A stretch of DNA of 64,000 nt, from contig CACEDU010000005.1 of assembly GCA_902558435.1 (NCBI GenBank), forward strand, positions 39,311 through 103,310, given 5' to 3'. The position numbers and the translations under genes were made by a program. The notes beneath the pieces are model-generated. The model was not told the DNA's origin. It saw only the letters and a program-made list of their open reading frames with translations, and ran no database searches. Shown here in pieces: positions 31,354 through 42,333 of this stretch (positions are counted from its first letter, which is position 1; each line of letters begins with the position of its first letter). This DNA comes from an uncultured Pelagibacteraceae bacterium. GTDB lineage: Bacteria > Pseudomonadota > Alphaproteobacteria > Pelagibacterales > Pelagibacteraceae.

Positions 31354-33267
31354 ATGGAATACCTAATTTTATTTCTACCTCTAATAGGATCTGTAATTAG
31401 TGGTTTTTTTGGAAAGAAAATAGGAGACAGAAAATCTCAAATTTTGACAAGTTCGTTTGTCAGTATTTCAGCAATACTCTCTTTATTTATTTTGTATAAA
31501 GTTATTAGTTCAGATTATTCTAATAATCTTCTTATAGCTACCTGGATTAATTCTGGAACATTAAATGTTAATTGGTCGATAAAAATTGACTCCTTATCAG
31601 CAGTTATGTTTGTTGTGGTAAATTTTGTTTCAGCTTTAGTTCATATTTACTCAATTGGTTATATGTCACACGATCCCCATAAAACAAGATTCATGGCATA
31701 CTTATCAATGTTTACTTTTGCAATGTTAACTTTAGTAAGTTCAGACAACTTTATTCAACTATTTTTTGGTTGGGAAGGCGTAGGTTTATGCTCATATTTT
31801 TTAATTGGATTTTGGTTTAAAAAAGAGAGCGCGAACAAAGCTGCAATAAAAGCCTTTGTTGTTAATAGAGTTGGTGATTTCGGTTTAGCGCTTGGAATTT
31901 TTCTGATTTTTTACGTTTTTGGTACAGTTAATTATGATGGGGTTTTTGAACAAATCCCAAATGTTTTAGATAAAAAAATAAATTTTATTGGTATTAATAT
32001 AGAAATTATTGATTTGATTTGTTTACTTTTATTAATTGGAGCAATGGGTAAATCAGCTCAATTTTTGTTACATACATGGTTGCCTGATGCTATGGAAGGT
32101 CCAACGCCAGTATCTGCATTAATTCACGCTGCAACAATGGTAACTGCTGGAGTATTTCTCATTGTGAGATGCTCGCCTATATATGAATACTCTCAATTAG
32201 CTTTAACAGTTATAACCATAATTGGAATGACTACTGCATTCTTTGCTGCAACAGTTGCACTTGTTCAAAATGATATTAAAAAAATTATTGCTTATTCTAC
32301 TTGTAGTCAATTGGGCTATATGTTTTTTGCTGCCGGAGTAGGTGCTTACAATGTTGCGATGTTTCATCTATTTACACATGCTTTTTTTAAAGCTTTGCTA
32401 TTTTTAGGAGCTGGTGCTGTAATTCATTCATTTCATGATGAACAAGATATAAACAAAATGGGTGGAGTGATAAAGAAACTTCCATACACATATGTATTAA
32501 TGATTATAGGAACTCTTGCTTTAACAGGTTTTCCTTTTTTGTCAGGTTTCTATTCCAAAGATGCAATAATAGAATTTGCGTACCTAAGAGGAAATAGTGT
32601 TGGAATACTTGCAGCTTTTGTAGGTATTATTACAGCTTTATTAACATCAATTTACTCTTGGAGACTTATTTTTAAAACATTCCATGGAAATTTTAACAAT
32701 AAAGAGCTCAGTGTTGATAAAATACATGAGTCACCTTTGGTTATGATTGCTCCTTTAATTGTTTTAGCAATAGGAGCTATATTTGCGGGCATGTTTTTTA
32801 AAGGTTTGTTTATAGGGCATGAAATAGCATATGAATTTTGGGGTCAATCAATAAAATTTTTAGAACCACTCAGCACAGATCATCCACCAACATGGTTTTT
32901 GTTGTTAACACCTATACTTGTTACTGCTGCAATTCCATTTTCTTATTATTTATATTTAAAAAATAAAAATATAGTTAAAGAATTAAAAGAAATGAATGAA
33001 CCAATTTATACATTTTTAGTTAAGAAATGGTACTTTGATGAAACATATGATTATTTATTTGTTAATCCTTCAAAAAGAATTGGAAAGTTTTTATGGAAAA
33101 AAGTTGATGGATCAATAATAGATAAATTTGGTCCTGATGGGATTTCAAGTGTAATTAAAAATTTATCAATAAAAGCAGTCAAATTTCAATCTGGATTTAT
33201 TTATCAATATGCATTTGTTATGTTGATTGGATTTTCAGTCTTACTAACAATACTGATATTAAACTGA
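31354..33267 (+). CDS. nuoL: NADH-quinone oxidoreductase subunit L
   Basis: FFGWEGVGLCSYFLIGFW, LPDAMEGPTPVSALIHAATMVTAGVFL. Confidence 0.98.
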   Translation: MEYLILFLPLIGSVISGFFGKKIGDRKSQILTSSFVSISAILSLFILYKVISSDYSNNLLIATWINSGTLNVNWSIKIDSLSAVMFVVVNFVSALVHIYSIGYMSHDPHKTRFMAYLSMFTFAMLTLVSSDNFIQLFFGWEGVGLCSYFLIGFWFKKESANKAAIKAFVVNRVGDFGLALGIFLIFYVFGTVNYDGVFEQIPNVLDKKINFIGINIEIIDLICLLLLIGAMGKSAQFLLHTWLPDAMEGPTPVSALIHAATMVTAGVFLIVRCSPIYEYSQLALTVITIIGMTTAFFAATVALVQNDIKKIIAYSTCSQLGYMFFAAGVGAYNVAMFHLFTHAFFKALLFLGAGAVIHSFHDEQDINKMGGVIKKLPYTYVLMIIGTLALTGFPFLSGFYSKDAIIEFAYLRGNSVGILAAFVGIITALLTSIYSWRLIFKTFHGNFNNKELSVDKIHESPLVMIAPLIVLAIGAIFAGMFFKGLFIGHEIAYEFWGQSIKFLEPLSTDHPPTWFLLLTPILVTAAIPFSYYLYLKNKNIVKELKEMNEPIYTFLVKKWYFDETYDYLFVNPSKRIGKFLWKKVDGSIIDKFGPDGISSVIKNLSIKAVKFQSGFIYQYAFVMLIGFSVLLTILILN

Positions 33268-34763
33268 TGAACTTTCCGATTTTATCGTCCTTAATTTTGC
33301 TACCTACAATAGGTGCTTTATTTATATTATTCACAAAATCATCAAGCGGAAAATATCAAAGTTCCAAATATGTAGCTTTATTTATTTCTTTAGTAAATTT
33401 TTTATTATCTTTATATCTTTGGTATGTTTTTGATAAAAATTCAATAGACTTTCAGTTTGTAGAAAATAGAGAGTGGTTATCAGGATTTATAAATTATAAA
33501 GTTGGGATAGATGGTATTTCAATTTTATTTATAATATTAACAACTTTCATAACTCCAATTTGCATTATTTCAGTTAATGCTACAATCAAAAATAGACTTA
33601 AGGATTTCTTAATTGCTATATTAATAATGGAAACATTTATGATTGGTGTTTTCTGCTCACTTGATCTAATAGTATTTTATTTATTTTTTGAGGCAGGTCT
33701 TATACCAATGTTTTTAATTATTGGTATTTGGGGTGGAGATAGAAGAGTCTATTCGGCATTTAAATTTTTTCTATACACTTTATTAGGATCAGTTCTTATG
33801 TTAGTTGCTATTATTTCAATATATTGGATAACAGGAACCACAGATGTTGAAAGACTTTATGAGCTTGGTATTCAAACAGATTACCAAAATTTATTATGGC
33901 TAGCATTTTTCAGTTCTTTTGCAGTTAAAACTCCTATGTGGCCTGTTCATACTTGGCTACCAGATGCTCACGTAGAAGCTCCGACTGTTGGCTCAGTCCT
34001 GCTAGCAGCAATATTGCTTAAAATGGCTGGATATGGATTTATTAGATTTTCGATAGGATTATTTCCCATAGCCTCTGAAAATTTCACAATGTTAGTTTAT
34101 ATCTTGAGTTTAATTGCAATTATTTACACTTCTCTTGTTGCCTTAATGCAGGAAGATATGAAAAAACTCATAGCATACTCCTCAGTTGCACATATGGGAT
34201 TTGTAACACTAGGCATCTTCACAATGACCCAGCAAGGTATTGAAGGAAGTATTTTCCAAATGATTAGTCATGGACTTGTATCAGCTGCACTTTTCTTGAG
34301 TGTTGGGGTTGTCTATGAAAGGCATCACACAAGATTAATTAATAAATATGGCGGTTTAGTCTCAATAATGCCAAGATATGCAATAGTTTTTATGGTATTC
34401 ACACTAGGAGCATTAGGACTACCTGGAACAACAGGTTTTGTTGGTGAATTTTTAATTTTGATGGGCGCATTTGAGAAAAATATCCTAGTAGCAATGATTG
34501 CAAGTTTAGGTGTAATTTTAGGAGCAGCATATATGTTATGGCTTTTTAAAAGGGTTATATTTGGAGAAATAACTAATCAACAGCTAAAAAGTATGAAAGA
34601 TTTGAAAACTTTTGAGATTATCACATTATCAGCTTTAGTAATACCAATTTTATTTTTTGGTTTTTATCCGGAACCTTTAATGAATTCAATTGAAGCATCA
34701 GTAGAGAATACTTTAAACATGTATAATTTTGATTTAATTAACAATCTTGCATCAAAGGACTAA
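33267..34763 (+). CDS. nuoM: NADH-quinone oxidoreductase subunit M
   Basis: FFEAGLIPMFLIIGIWGG, WLPDAHVEAPTVGSVLLAAILLKMAGYG. Confidence 0.98.
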   Translation: MNFPILSSLILLPTIGALFILFTKSSSGKYQSSKYVALFISLVNFLLSLYLWYVFDKNSIDFQFVENREWLSGFINYKVGIDGISILFIILTTFITPICIISVNATIKNRLKDFLIAILIMETFMIGVFCSLDLIVFYLFFEAGLIPMFLIIGIWGGDRRVYSAFKFFLYTLLGSVLMLVAIISIYWITGTTDVERLYELGIQTDYQNLLWLAFFSSFAVKTPMWPVHTWLPDAHVEAPTVGSVLLAAILLKMAGYGFIRFSIGLFPIASENFTMLVYILSLIAIIYTSLVALMQEDMKKLIAYSSVAHMGFVTLGIFTMTQQGIEGSIFQMISHGLVSAALFLSVGVVYERHHTRLINKYGGLVSIMPRYAIVFMVFTLGALGLPGTTGFVGEFLILMGAFEKNILVAMIASLGVILGAAYMLWLFKRVIFGEITNQQLKSMKDLKTFEIITLSALVIPILFFGFYPEPLMNSIEASVENTLNMYNFDLINNLASKD

Positions 34764-36178
34764 TGGAAAATTTTCAGTATATATTACCTGAAATCTTTAT
34801 ATCGATAGCTATAATGTTATTTTTATTGGTTGGAGTTTTCAAAAAAAATAGTTCAATTTTAATTTATAATTTATCTACTATATCTTTAGTTATTTTGTTA
34901 GCATTAATAATAAATCTAAGCTCATTAAATAAAATTTACTTATTTAATAGTTCATATCAAATAGATAATTTATCAAATTACATGAAAATAATACTTGTTG
35001 GTTCTGGAGTTTTTGTAATGTTAACTGGATCAAAATATATACAAGTGATCAATTTAAATAAAATAGAATATCCAATTCTCATTCTAAGTAGCATTTTGGG
35101 AATGATGATAATGATCAGTTCGAATGATTTAATTGTTTTTTACATGGGGCTAGAACTTCAATCATTAGCTTTGTATGTTCTTGCATCATTCAACAGAGAT
35201 AATTTACTTTCTACAGAGTCTGGGCTTAAATATTTTGTTCTTAGTGCACTATCATCAGGTTTACTCTTATATGGCTGCTCATTAATTTATGGATTTTCTG
35301 AAAGTACTAATTTTGATCAAATACTTATAAATTCCACTGTATTTAATTATGGTAAAACATTCGGGATAGTCTTTATTTTAGTTGGTCTTGCATTTAAAAT
35401 TTCTGCTGTACCATTTCATATGTGGGCACCAGACGTCTACCAAGGCTCTCCGACATCTGTAACACTGTTCTTTGCTATACTTCCAAAAATAGCAGCTCTA
35501 TCTGTATTTATTAAATTTTTATATACACCCTTTGCTAATATGAATGATCAATGGCAAACAATTATTGTATTTATTTCAATAGCTTCAATGATATTTGGTG
35601 CTGTAGCAGCTATAGGTCAAAAAAATTTAAAAAGGTTAATTGCTTATAGTTCTATTAGTCATATGGGTTATGCTTTGGCTGGTTTAGCAACAGTTAGCAA
35701 TCAAGGAATACAAAGTTCTATTACTTATATATCTATATATTTGGTAATGAATTTAGCCTTTTTTAGTTGTTTATTTATGCTTAAAAGAAATGATAACTAT
35801 TATGAGAATATAGAGGACTTGTCTGGACTTTCAAAAAAACATCCAATTTTATCTTTCTCATTTTTGATAGTCCTATTTTCTTTAGCAGGAATACCACCGC
35901 TTGCAGGTTTTTTTGCTAAATTTTATATATTCTTGGCTGTCATAGAGCAGTCGATGTATTTTTTAGCAATTGTAGGATTATTAGCAACCGTCGTAGCAGC
36001 ATTTTATTATCTTAGAATTATTAAAATTATATATTTTGATCAAGAAAAAGATGGATACGAAACGTCTCATAATTTAGGATTAAAAATTACATTAGCTATT
36101 TCAACGATATTTATTTTAGCATACTTTATATATCCAAGTGGCATAACAGAAATAGTATCTAAAATTACTATGATCTAA
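34763..36178 (+). CDS. nuoN: NADH-quinone oxidoreductase subunit N
   Basis: YMGLELQSLALYVLASF, MWAPDVYQGSPTSVTLFFA. Confidence 0.97.
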   Translation: MENFQYILPEIFISIAIMLFLLVGVFKKNSSILIYNLSTISLVILLALIINLSSLNKIYLFNSSYQIDNLSNYMKIILVGSGVFVMLTGSKYIQVINLNKIEYPILILSSILGMMIMISSNDLIVFYMGLELQSLALYVLASFNRDNLLSTESGLKYFVLSALSSGLLLYGCSLIYGFSESTNFDQILINSTVFNYGKTFGIVFILVGLAFKISAVPFHMWAPDVYQGSPTSVTLFFAILPKIAALSVFIKFLYTPFANMNDQWQTIIVFISIASMIFGAVAAIGQKNLKRLIAYSSISHMGYALAGLATVSNQGIQSSITYISIYLVMNLAFFSCLFMLKRNDNYYENIEDLSGLSKKHPILSFSFLIVLFSLAGIPPLAGFFAKFYIFLAVIEQSMYFLAIVGLLATVVAAFYYLRIIKIIYFDQEKDGYETSHNLGLKITLAISTIFILAYFIYPSGITEIVSKITMI

Positions 36179-36702
36179 TGAAATTAAAAAAATATTTATA
36201 CAAAAAAGTTGAAAGCACTAACAACGTAGCACTAAGATTAATTAAGCAAGGCAATCAAAGAGGAATAATTTTAACAGATCGACAAACTAAAGGTAAAGGA
36301 CAAAGAAATAATAATTGGATATCTATAAAAGGTAATTTATTTTTATCAGTCTTCTTTGAAATTAGTAGAAAAATATCCTTATCAAAAATAACAAATTTAA
36401 ATTTAAAAATAATTAAAAAAATAATCCATAAAAAAATAAATACTTTAATTCTAATAAAAAAACCTAATGATATATTAGTAAATAAAAAAAAGGTCTGTGG
36501 AATTTTACAAGAAACAATTTTTAAACAGAATAGAAAATACCTAATTGTAGGAATTGGAATTAATGTTTCTAGTAGTCCAAAAATTAATAATTATCCAACT
36601 ACATTTTTAAACAATTACACAGATAAAAAATTAAATAGACTTGAATTATTTAAGGAGATTAAATTGCTGTATGAAAAAAACTTACACTCATTTGGAGTTT
36701 AA
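36178..36702 (+). CDS. birA: Biotin--[acetyl-CoA-carboxylase] ligase, short form
   Basis: VESTNNVAL, DRQTKGKGQRNNNWIS, KPNDILVNKKKVCGILQE, VGIGINV. Confidence 0.92.
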   Translation: MKLKKYLYKKVESTNNVALRLIKQGNQRGIILTDRQTKGKGQRNNNWISIKGNLFLSVFFEISRKISLSKITNLNLKIIKKIIHKKINTLILIKKPNDILVNKKKVCGILQETIFKQNRKYLIVGIGINVSSSPKINNYPTTFLNNYTDKKLNRLELFKEIKLLYEKNLHSFGV

Positions 36703-36705
36703 TAT

Positions 36706-37446
36706 ATGTATTTAATTGGAGATATTGGAAATACTGCTATTAAAATTTGTTTATTCAATAACAACTTAAAATTGATAAAAAATATTAAAATACATAAGAA
36801 AAACCTAAACAAAAATTTTATCAACAAAAAACTATTATTTTTAAGAAAATATAATTCTAAATTTAGAAGAGTACTCTTTAGCTCAGTCGTCCCTAATTCT
36901 TATAAAATTATTAAAAAAACTATTAAAGAAATTACTAAATTGGATTGTGTTGAGTTAAAATCATGTGATTTAAAAAAATTTATAAATATAAAAGTCAATA
37001 GAAAACAAATCGGTTCTGATCGTTTAGCTAATGCGATTGCAGTTATTGATAGTAGGTTTAATTATATTATAGTTGATTTTGGAACGGCTACCAATTTTGA
37101 TATTGTTATTAAAAAAGATTATATTGGTGGTGTTTTAGCGCCAGGCGTAGAACTTTCTTTGAAAAATTTAATAGACAAAGCCTCTTTAATATCTAAAATT
37201 AAGCTAGAAAAGACAGCAAATGTCATTGGAAAAAACACAAAAAGTGCTGTAAGAGCCGGTTTTTATCATGGTTATACTGGTTTAATTGAAAATATAATTA
37301 AACTTATTTTAAAACAAACCAGAAAGAAGTTTAAAATTATACTTACAGGTGGATTTGCGCACTTATTTAAATCATCAATTAAAGGTATTAGAACGGTTGA
37401 TAAAAATTTAACAATTAAAGGTATCTTAAGAGTTGCTATAGATTAA
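36706..37446 (+). CDS. coaX: Type III pantothenate kinase
   Basis: IGNTAIKICLF, IGSDRLANAIA, VDFGTATNFD, GGVLAPG. Confidence 0.93.
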   Translation: MYLIGDIGNTAIKICLFNNNLKLIKNIKIHKKNLNKNFINKKLLFLRKYNSKFRRVLFSSVVPNSYKIIKKTIKEITKLDCVELKSCDLKKFINIKVNRKQIGSDRLANAIAVIDSRFNYIIVDFGTATNFDIVIKKDYIGGVLAPGVELSLKNLIDKASLISKIKLEKTANVIGKNTKSAVRAGFYHGYTGLIENIIKLILKQTRKKFKIILTGGFAHLFKSSIKGIRTVDKNLTIKGILRVAID

Positions 37447-37453
37447 AAAAAGT

Positions 37454-39112
37454 ATGAAAGAGGAATTATTGTTTTGTCCCCTAGGTGGGTCTGGTGAAAT
37501 AGGAATGAACATGAACCTATTTGCATATGGTAAGCCAGATAATCAAAAATGGATTATAGTAGATGTTGGTGTAACGTTTGCAGATGATACAGTTCCTGGT
37601 GTTGATATAATTTATCCAGATCCAGGATTTATTATTGACAAAAAAGATGACTTACTAGGTATAATCCTTACACATGCACATGAAGACCATATTGGAGCAA
37701 TTGCTCATGTGTGGCCGAAATTAAAATGTAAAATTTACGCTACACCTTTTACCTCTGTTTTAATTACTGAAAAATTTAAAGAAAAAAAAATTGATATAAC
37801 TGGTTTTTTAAAAGTAGTGGATTTAAATAGCACAATTAATTTAGATCCTTTTAAAATTGAATTTGTTACACTTACTCATTCAATATTGGAACCAAATGGC
37901 CTTAGAATACAAACACCAGTAGGAAATATTTTACATACTGGTGATTGGAAATGTGATCCAGACCCATTGATAGGAGAAAATATAAATTCTGAAAGGCTTA
38001 AGGAAATTGGAAATGAGGGAGTTTTGGCAATGATATGTGACTCTACAAATGTCTTTAGTGCTGGTAGAGCTGGATCAGAACTAGATGTTCGTAAAAATTT
38101 ACTAAAAGTATTCGAAAGATTAAAAAAAAGAATAATAGTTACTTCTTTTGCTTCTAATGTAGCTAGAATGGAATCTGTTTTTCATTGTGCAGAAAAAACC
38201 GGTAGACATATCTCTCTAGTTGGAAGATCGATGCATAGAATTTTTAAAGCAGCAAGACAATGTGGTTATCTTAAGAATGTTATTGATCCTATAGACTCAA
38301 GAGATGCAAAAAATATATCTAGAGAAAAAATTGTTTATTTGTGCACTGGAAGTCAAGGCGAACCAATGGGAGCTATGAATAGGATAGTTAAATATACTCA
38401 TCCAGATGTTTATATAGAAAGAAATGATGCTGTAGTTTTTTCCTCGAAAATTATACCAGGAAATGAGAAGAAATTATATAAGTTACATAATAATTTAGTC
38501 AAAGAAGGTATTGAGGTTATATCTGAAGACAATGAATATATTCACGTTTCTGGACATCCTAACCGTGAAGACCTTAGAGATATGTATAATTGGATTAAAC
38601 CAAAAGCTGTTATCCCAGTTCATGGAGAACATAGACACATGATAGAGCACATTGAATTTGCAAAAGAAATGCAAGTTAAATACCCAGTTCAAGTAGAGAA
38701 CGGTGATATTGTTAAGTTGTATCCTGGAGAAAAACCAGAAGTCTATGACAAAGCACCAAGTGGAAGAGTTTATTTGGATGGAAATGTTGCAGTAGAGGAA
38801 GACTCAAGATCAATAAAAGAAAGAAGAAATATTTCATCAAATGGATTTTTAGAAGCTACAATTATGATTACACCAAAAGGCAACATTCACAACAAACCTT
38901 TGGTAACTTTTAGAGGTCTACCAGTGTATGAGAATGACGAGTTTATTTATGGACTAGAGGAAGAAATAGAAAGAACTATTAAAACATTTTCATTAAACAA
39001 CACAAAACAACAAGATAATCTCATAGATGCTCTTAAAATAACTTGTCGTAAATTTTCAAAAGAAAAAACTGGGAAAAAACCACTAACAAATATAAACTTG
39101 GTAAGGATTTAA
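37454..39112 (+). CDS. rnj: Ribonuclease J
   Basis: Metallo-beta-lactamase THAHEDHIGAI; beta-CASP domain; IPVHGEHRHM. Confidence 0.95.
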   Translation: MKEELLFCPLGGSGEIGMNMNLFAYGKPDNQKWIIVDVGVTFADDTVPGVDIIYPDPGFIIDKKDDLLGIILTHAHEDHIGAIAHVWPKLKCKIYATPFTSVLITEKFKEKKIDITGFLKVVDLNSTINLDPFKIEFVTLTHSILEPNGLRIQTPVGNILHTGDWKCDPDPLIGENINSERLKEIGNEGVLAMICDSTNVFSAGRAGSELDVRKNLLKVFERLKKRIIVTSFASNVARMESVFHCAEKTGRHISLVGRSMHRIFKAARQCGYLKNVIDPIDSRDAKNISREKIVYLCTGSQGEPMGAMNRIVKYTHPDVYIERNDAVVFSSKIIPGNEKKLYKLHNNLVKEGIEVISEDNEYIHVSGHPNREDLRDMYNWIKPKAVIPVHGEHRHMIEHIEFAKEMQVKYPVQVENGDIVKLYPGEKPEVYDKAPSGRVYLDGNVAVEEDSRSIKERRNISSNGFLEATIMITPKGNIHNKPLVTFRGLPVYENDEFIYGLEEEIERTIKTFSLNNTKQQDNLIDALKITCRKFSKEKTGKKPLTNINLVRI

Positions 39113-39120
39113 ATAATAAA

Positions 39121-40449
39121 ATGTATTTTTCAAAATCGTTTGTACCAATTCTTAAAAATAATCCTACAGAAGCCAAAATTAAATCTCATCAGCTAATGTT
39201 AAGAGTTGGAATGATAAAACAATCATCAGCTGGAATCTATTCATGGTTACCACTCGGTTTCAAAGTTATGAAAAAAATAGAGCAAATTGTTAGAGAAGAG
39301 CAGGATAGAATTGGCGTTCAGGAAATTCTAATGCCAACAATTCAATCATCAGAAATTTGGAAAGAAAGTGGAAGATATGATGATTATGGAGAAGAGATGT
39401 TGCGTATTAAAGATCGTCAAAATAGAGAAATGTTGTATGGACCTACCAATGAAGAGCTTGTAACAGAAATTTTTAGATCAAGTATTAAATCTTATAAATC
39501 ACTCCCACAGCTATTATATCATATTCAGTGGAAATTTAGAGATGAACTAAGACCAAGGTTTGGAATTATGAGATGCAGGGAATTTTATATGAAAGACGCT
39601 TACTCTTTTGATTTAAATGACGATGAAGCTCTTTTTTCATATAATAAATTTTTTCTCTCATACTTAAGGACTTTTAAAAGATTAAATTTATCAGCAATAC
39701 CAATGGCAGCTGATACAGGACCTATTGGTGGAAATCTTTCCCACGAATTCATAATTCTTGCTGATACTGGGGAAAGTAAAATATACACAGATAAAAGAAT
39801 ATTTGATGTGAATAGCTCATCTACTTTATTAGAAAAAAATTCGCTTACTAATTTACGACAACAATATGAAAAATTTTATTCTGTTACAGACGAGAAGTTT
39901 GACCAGAAAGAATTTGAAAAAGTAGTTCCGGAGGAATTTAGAGTAAATACAAAAGGAATAGAGGTAGGTCATATATTCTATTTTGGAGATAAATATTCAA
40001 AACCTATGAATGCTGCGGTAGATTTTAATGGTAAAAAAGAATTTGTTAAAATGGGATCTTACGGAATAGGTGTATCAAGACTAGTAGGTGCCATAATTGA
40101 GGCTAAATACAACGATAAAGATGGAATAATGAAATGGCCAATATCAGTTGCTCCTTATCATTGTGCAATAATTCCAATGATTAAAAAAAATGATACATCA
40201 AATTTAGAAAAATCGAATAAAATATTTGAATATTTAAAGTCTAAAAATATAGATGCCATCATAGATGATACTGATGAAAATATTTCTGCAAAAATTAGGA
40301 AATTGAATTTAATTGGTATTCCTTATCAGTTGATTTTAGGAAATCAAACTGATGGAGATTTATTTGAGTTTAAAGAAATTAACGGAGAAACTCAAAAATT
40401 AAATATCGAAGAAGTTGCGTCACAAATTTTAAAAGCTAAATCAAATTGA
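39121..40449 (+). CDS. proS: Prolyl-tRNA synthetase, alphaproteobacterial short type
   Basis: SAGIYSWLPLGFKVMKKIE, class II aaRS motifs; 442 aa without the ~180 aa insertion domain. Confidence 0.96.
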   Translation: MYFSKSFVPILKNNPTEAKIKSHQLMLRVGMIKQSSAGIYSWLPLGFKVMKKIEQIVREEQDRIGVQEILMPTIQSSEIWKESGRYDDYGEEMLRIKDRQNREMLYGPTNEELVTEIFRSSIKSYKSLPQLLYHIQWKFRDELRPRFGIMRCREFYMKDAYSFDLNDDEALFSYNKFFLSYLRTFKRLNLSAIPMAADTGPIGGNLSHEFIILADTGESKIYTDKRIFDVNSSSTLLEKNSLTNLRQQYEKFYSVTDEKFDQKEFEKVVPEEFRVNTKGIEVGHIFYFGDKYSKPMNAAVDFNGKKEFVKMGSYGIGVSRLVGAIIEAKYNDKDGIMKWPISVAPYHCAIIPMIKKNDTSNLEKSNKIFEYLKSKNIDAIIDDTDENISAKIRKLNLIGIPYQLILGNQTDGDLFEFKEINGETQKLNIEEVASQILKAKSN

Positions 40450-41657
40450 TCTCACAGCTAGAAAGAGAAGTTACATTTAGATTTTTAAGAACTAGAAAAA
40501 ATGATGGTTTTTTAAATATCATCTCAATTTTTTCTTTTATAGGTATTTCATTAGGTGTTGCAGTTCTAATTATTGTTATGTCAGTGATGAATGGTTTTAG
40601 AACTGAATTAATAAGTAAAATTGTAGGTTTTAATGCTCATGCAGTAGTTCAAACAGCAAATAAACCACTGGAATATATTCAAGATTTAAATTTGACAAAA
40701 AATATAGTTTCAAATGATGGAGAAGCAGTAATATTGAATAAAAATATTACTAAGGGTGTCTTCTTAAAGGGATATTTAGAAAGTGATTTTATAAACCTTC
40801 AAATAGTAAAAAATAAAGAATTTTTTGGATCGCAAAACTTAAATGATAATAATATTTCAATTGGTAAAGAATTAAGCTTTAAATTAAATGTTGATGTTGG
40901 TGATACAATTACAGTTATGTCTCCTGCAGGAATACAAACTTTAGTTGGCACACTTCCTAAACAAGAAAACTTTAAAATAGTATCAATTTTTGATAGTGGT
41001 TTGTCAGACTATAATGAAAATATTGCATATATTAATTTACAAACACTTGAGAGTTTTTTTAATAAAAATAAAGAAGATAGGTTTTTAGAACTCTATTTTA
41101 AAGATCCAAAAAATATAGAAATTCATAAAAAAAATTTAACAGCTCTATTTCCAGATGGATTAGTTTATACTTGGTCTGATATGAATAAATCATTATTTTC
41201 AGCTTTGAAAGTGGAAAGAAATGTTATGTTTATAATTTTATCTTTGATAATTATTGTTGCAGCATTTAATATAATATCTGGACTTACAATTTTAGTTAAA
41301 AATAAAACAAGAGATATAGGCATACTTAAATCAATTGGGGTATCAAATAAATCTATAAAAAAAATCTTCTTTTTAGTGGGTTTTTTTATAGGAACATCAG
41401 CGACAATATTCGGAGTAGCTGTTGGCACTCTTTTCTCTATTTATGTAGAAAATATTAGACAATTTATCTCAAATTTATTTGGTATTTCTCTTTTCCCAGA
41501 AGATATTTATATTTTAAATTCTATGCCTTCTGAAATAAACATAAGTTCAATAATAATAATCTCTCTTTGTTCAATATTTGCAACAATTTTAGTATCTATA
41601 TATCCAGCTTCGAAGGTATCTTCGTTAGATACAGTTAAAACACTTAAATATGAATAA
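40446..41657 (+). CDS. lolC: Lipoprotein-releasing ABC transporter permease (LolC/E), TTG start
   Basis: FRFLRTRKNDGFLNIISIFSFIGISLGVAVLIIVMSVMNGF; adjacent to lolD. Confidence 0.92.
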   Translation: MISQLEREVTFRFLRTRKNDGFLNIISIFSFIGISLGVAVLIIVMSVMNGFRTELISKIVGFNAHAVVQTANKPLEYIQDLNLTKNIVSNDGEAVILNKNITKGVFLKGYLESDFINLQIVKNKEFFGSQNLNDNNISIGKELSFKLNVDVGDTITVMSPAGIQTLVGTLPKQENFKIVSIFDSGLSDYNENIAYINLQTLESFFNKNKEDRFLELYFKDPKNIEIHKKNLTALFPDGLVYTWSDMNKSLFSALKVERNVMFIILSLIIIVAAFNIISGLTILVKNKTRDIGILKSIGVSNKSIKKIFFLVGFFIGTSATIFGVAVGTLFSIYVENIRQFISNLFGISLFPEDIYILNSMPSEINISSIIIISLCSIFATILVSIYPASKVSSLDTVKTLKYE

Positions 41658-42333
41658 TTTTATTAAAATAAAAAACATTACAAAAAAATATGAGAAAAAT
41701 AAAACTATAAAAGTTTTAAATGATATTTCATTTAATTTTGAATCTGGAAAAACTTACTCTATTATGGGGCCATCTGGATCGGGAAAATCAACATTAATCA
41801 ATTTATTATCATTGATCGATAAACCCACTATAGGTTCAATCGAAATAAGCAATAATAAGATAAAGTCAAATAATAAAGTTGAAAATGATTTAATTAGAGC
41901 AAGAAAGATAGGAATTATATATCAAGACAAAAATTTATTGTCAGATTTTACAGCCTTAGAAAATGTTTACTTGCCTAACTTGCTAATTTCTAAAGAAAAA
42001 CAAAAGTCTATAGAACTTGCAAAAAAATTAATAAAAAATGTTGGCATGTCATCCAGAATAAACCATTTTCCTAATGAATTATCTGGAGGTGAAAACCAAC
42101 GTATTGCCATAGCAAGGGCATTAATTAATAATCCTGACATTATATTAGCTGATGAACCAACAGGCAGTCTAGACTCTGATAATGCAAAACTTATATTTAA
42201 AATCTTATTTAATTTAAAAAATAAAAATAGGATTATCATTTTTGCAACTCACAATAGATATTTTGCAAATATGGCAGATTGTAAAATTATGATGAATGAT
42301 GGTAATATACAAATCATCAATGCCAGAACTTAA
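41650..42333 (+). CDS. lolD: Lipoprotein-releasing ABC transporter ATP-binding protein
   Basis: Walker A GPSGSGKST, LSGGENQRIAIARAL, DEPTGSLD. Confidence 0.94.
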   Translation: MNNFIKIKNITKKYEKNKTIKVLNDISFNFESGKTYSIMGPSGSGKSTLINLLSLIDKPTIGSIEISNNKIKSNNKVENDLIRARKIGIIYQDKNLLSDFTALENVYLPNLLISKEKQKSIELAKKLIKNVGMSSRINHFPNELSGGENQRIAIARALINNPDIILADEPTGSLDSDNAKLIFKILFNLKNKNRIIIFATHNRYFANMADCKIMMNDGNIQIINART

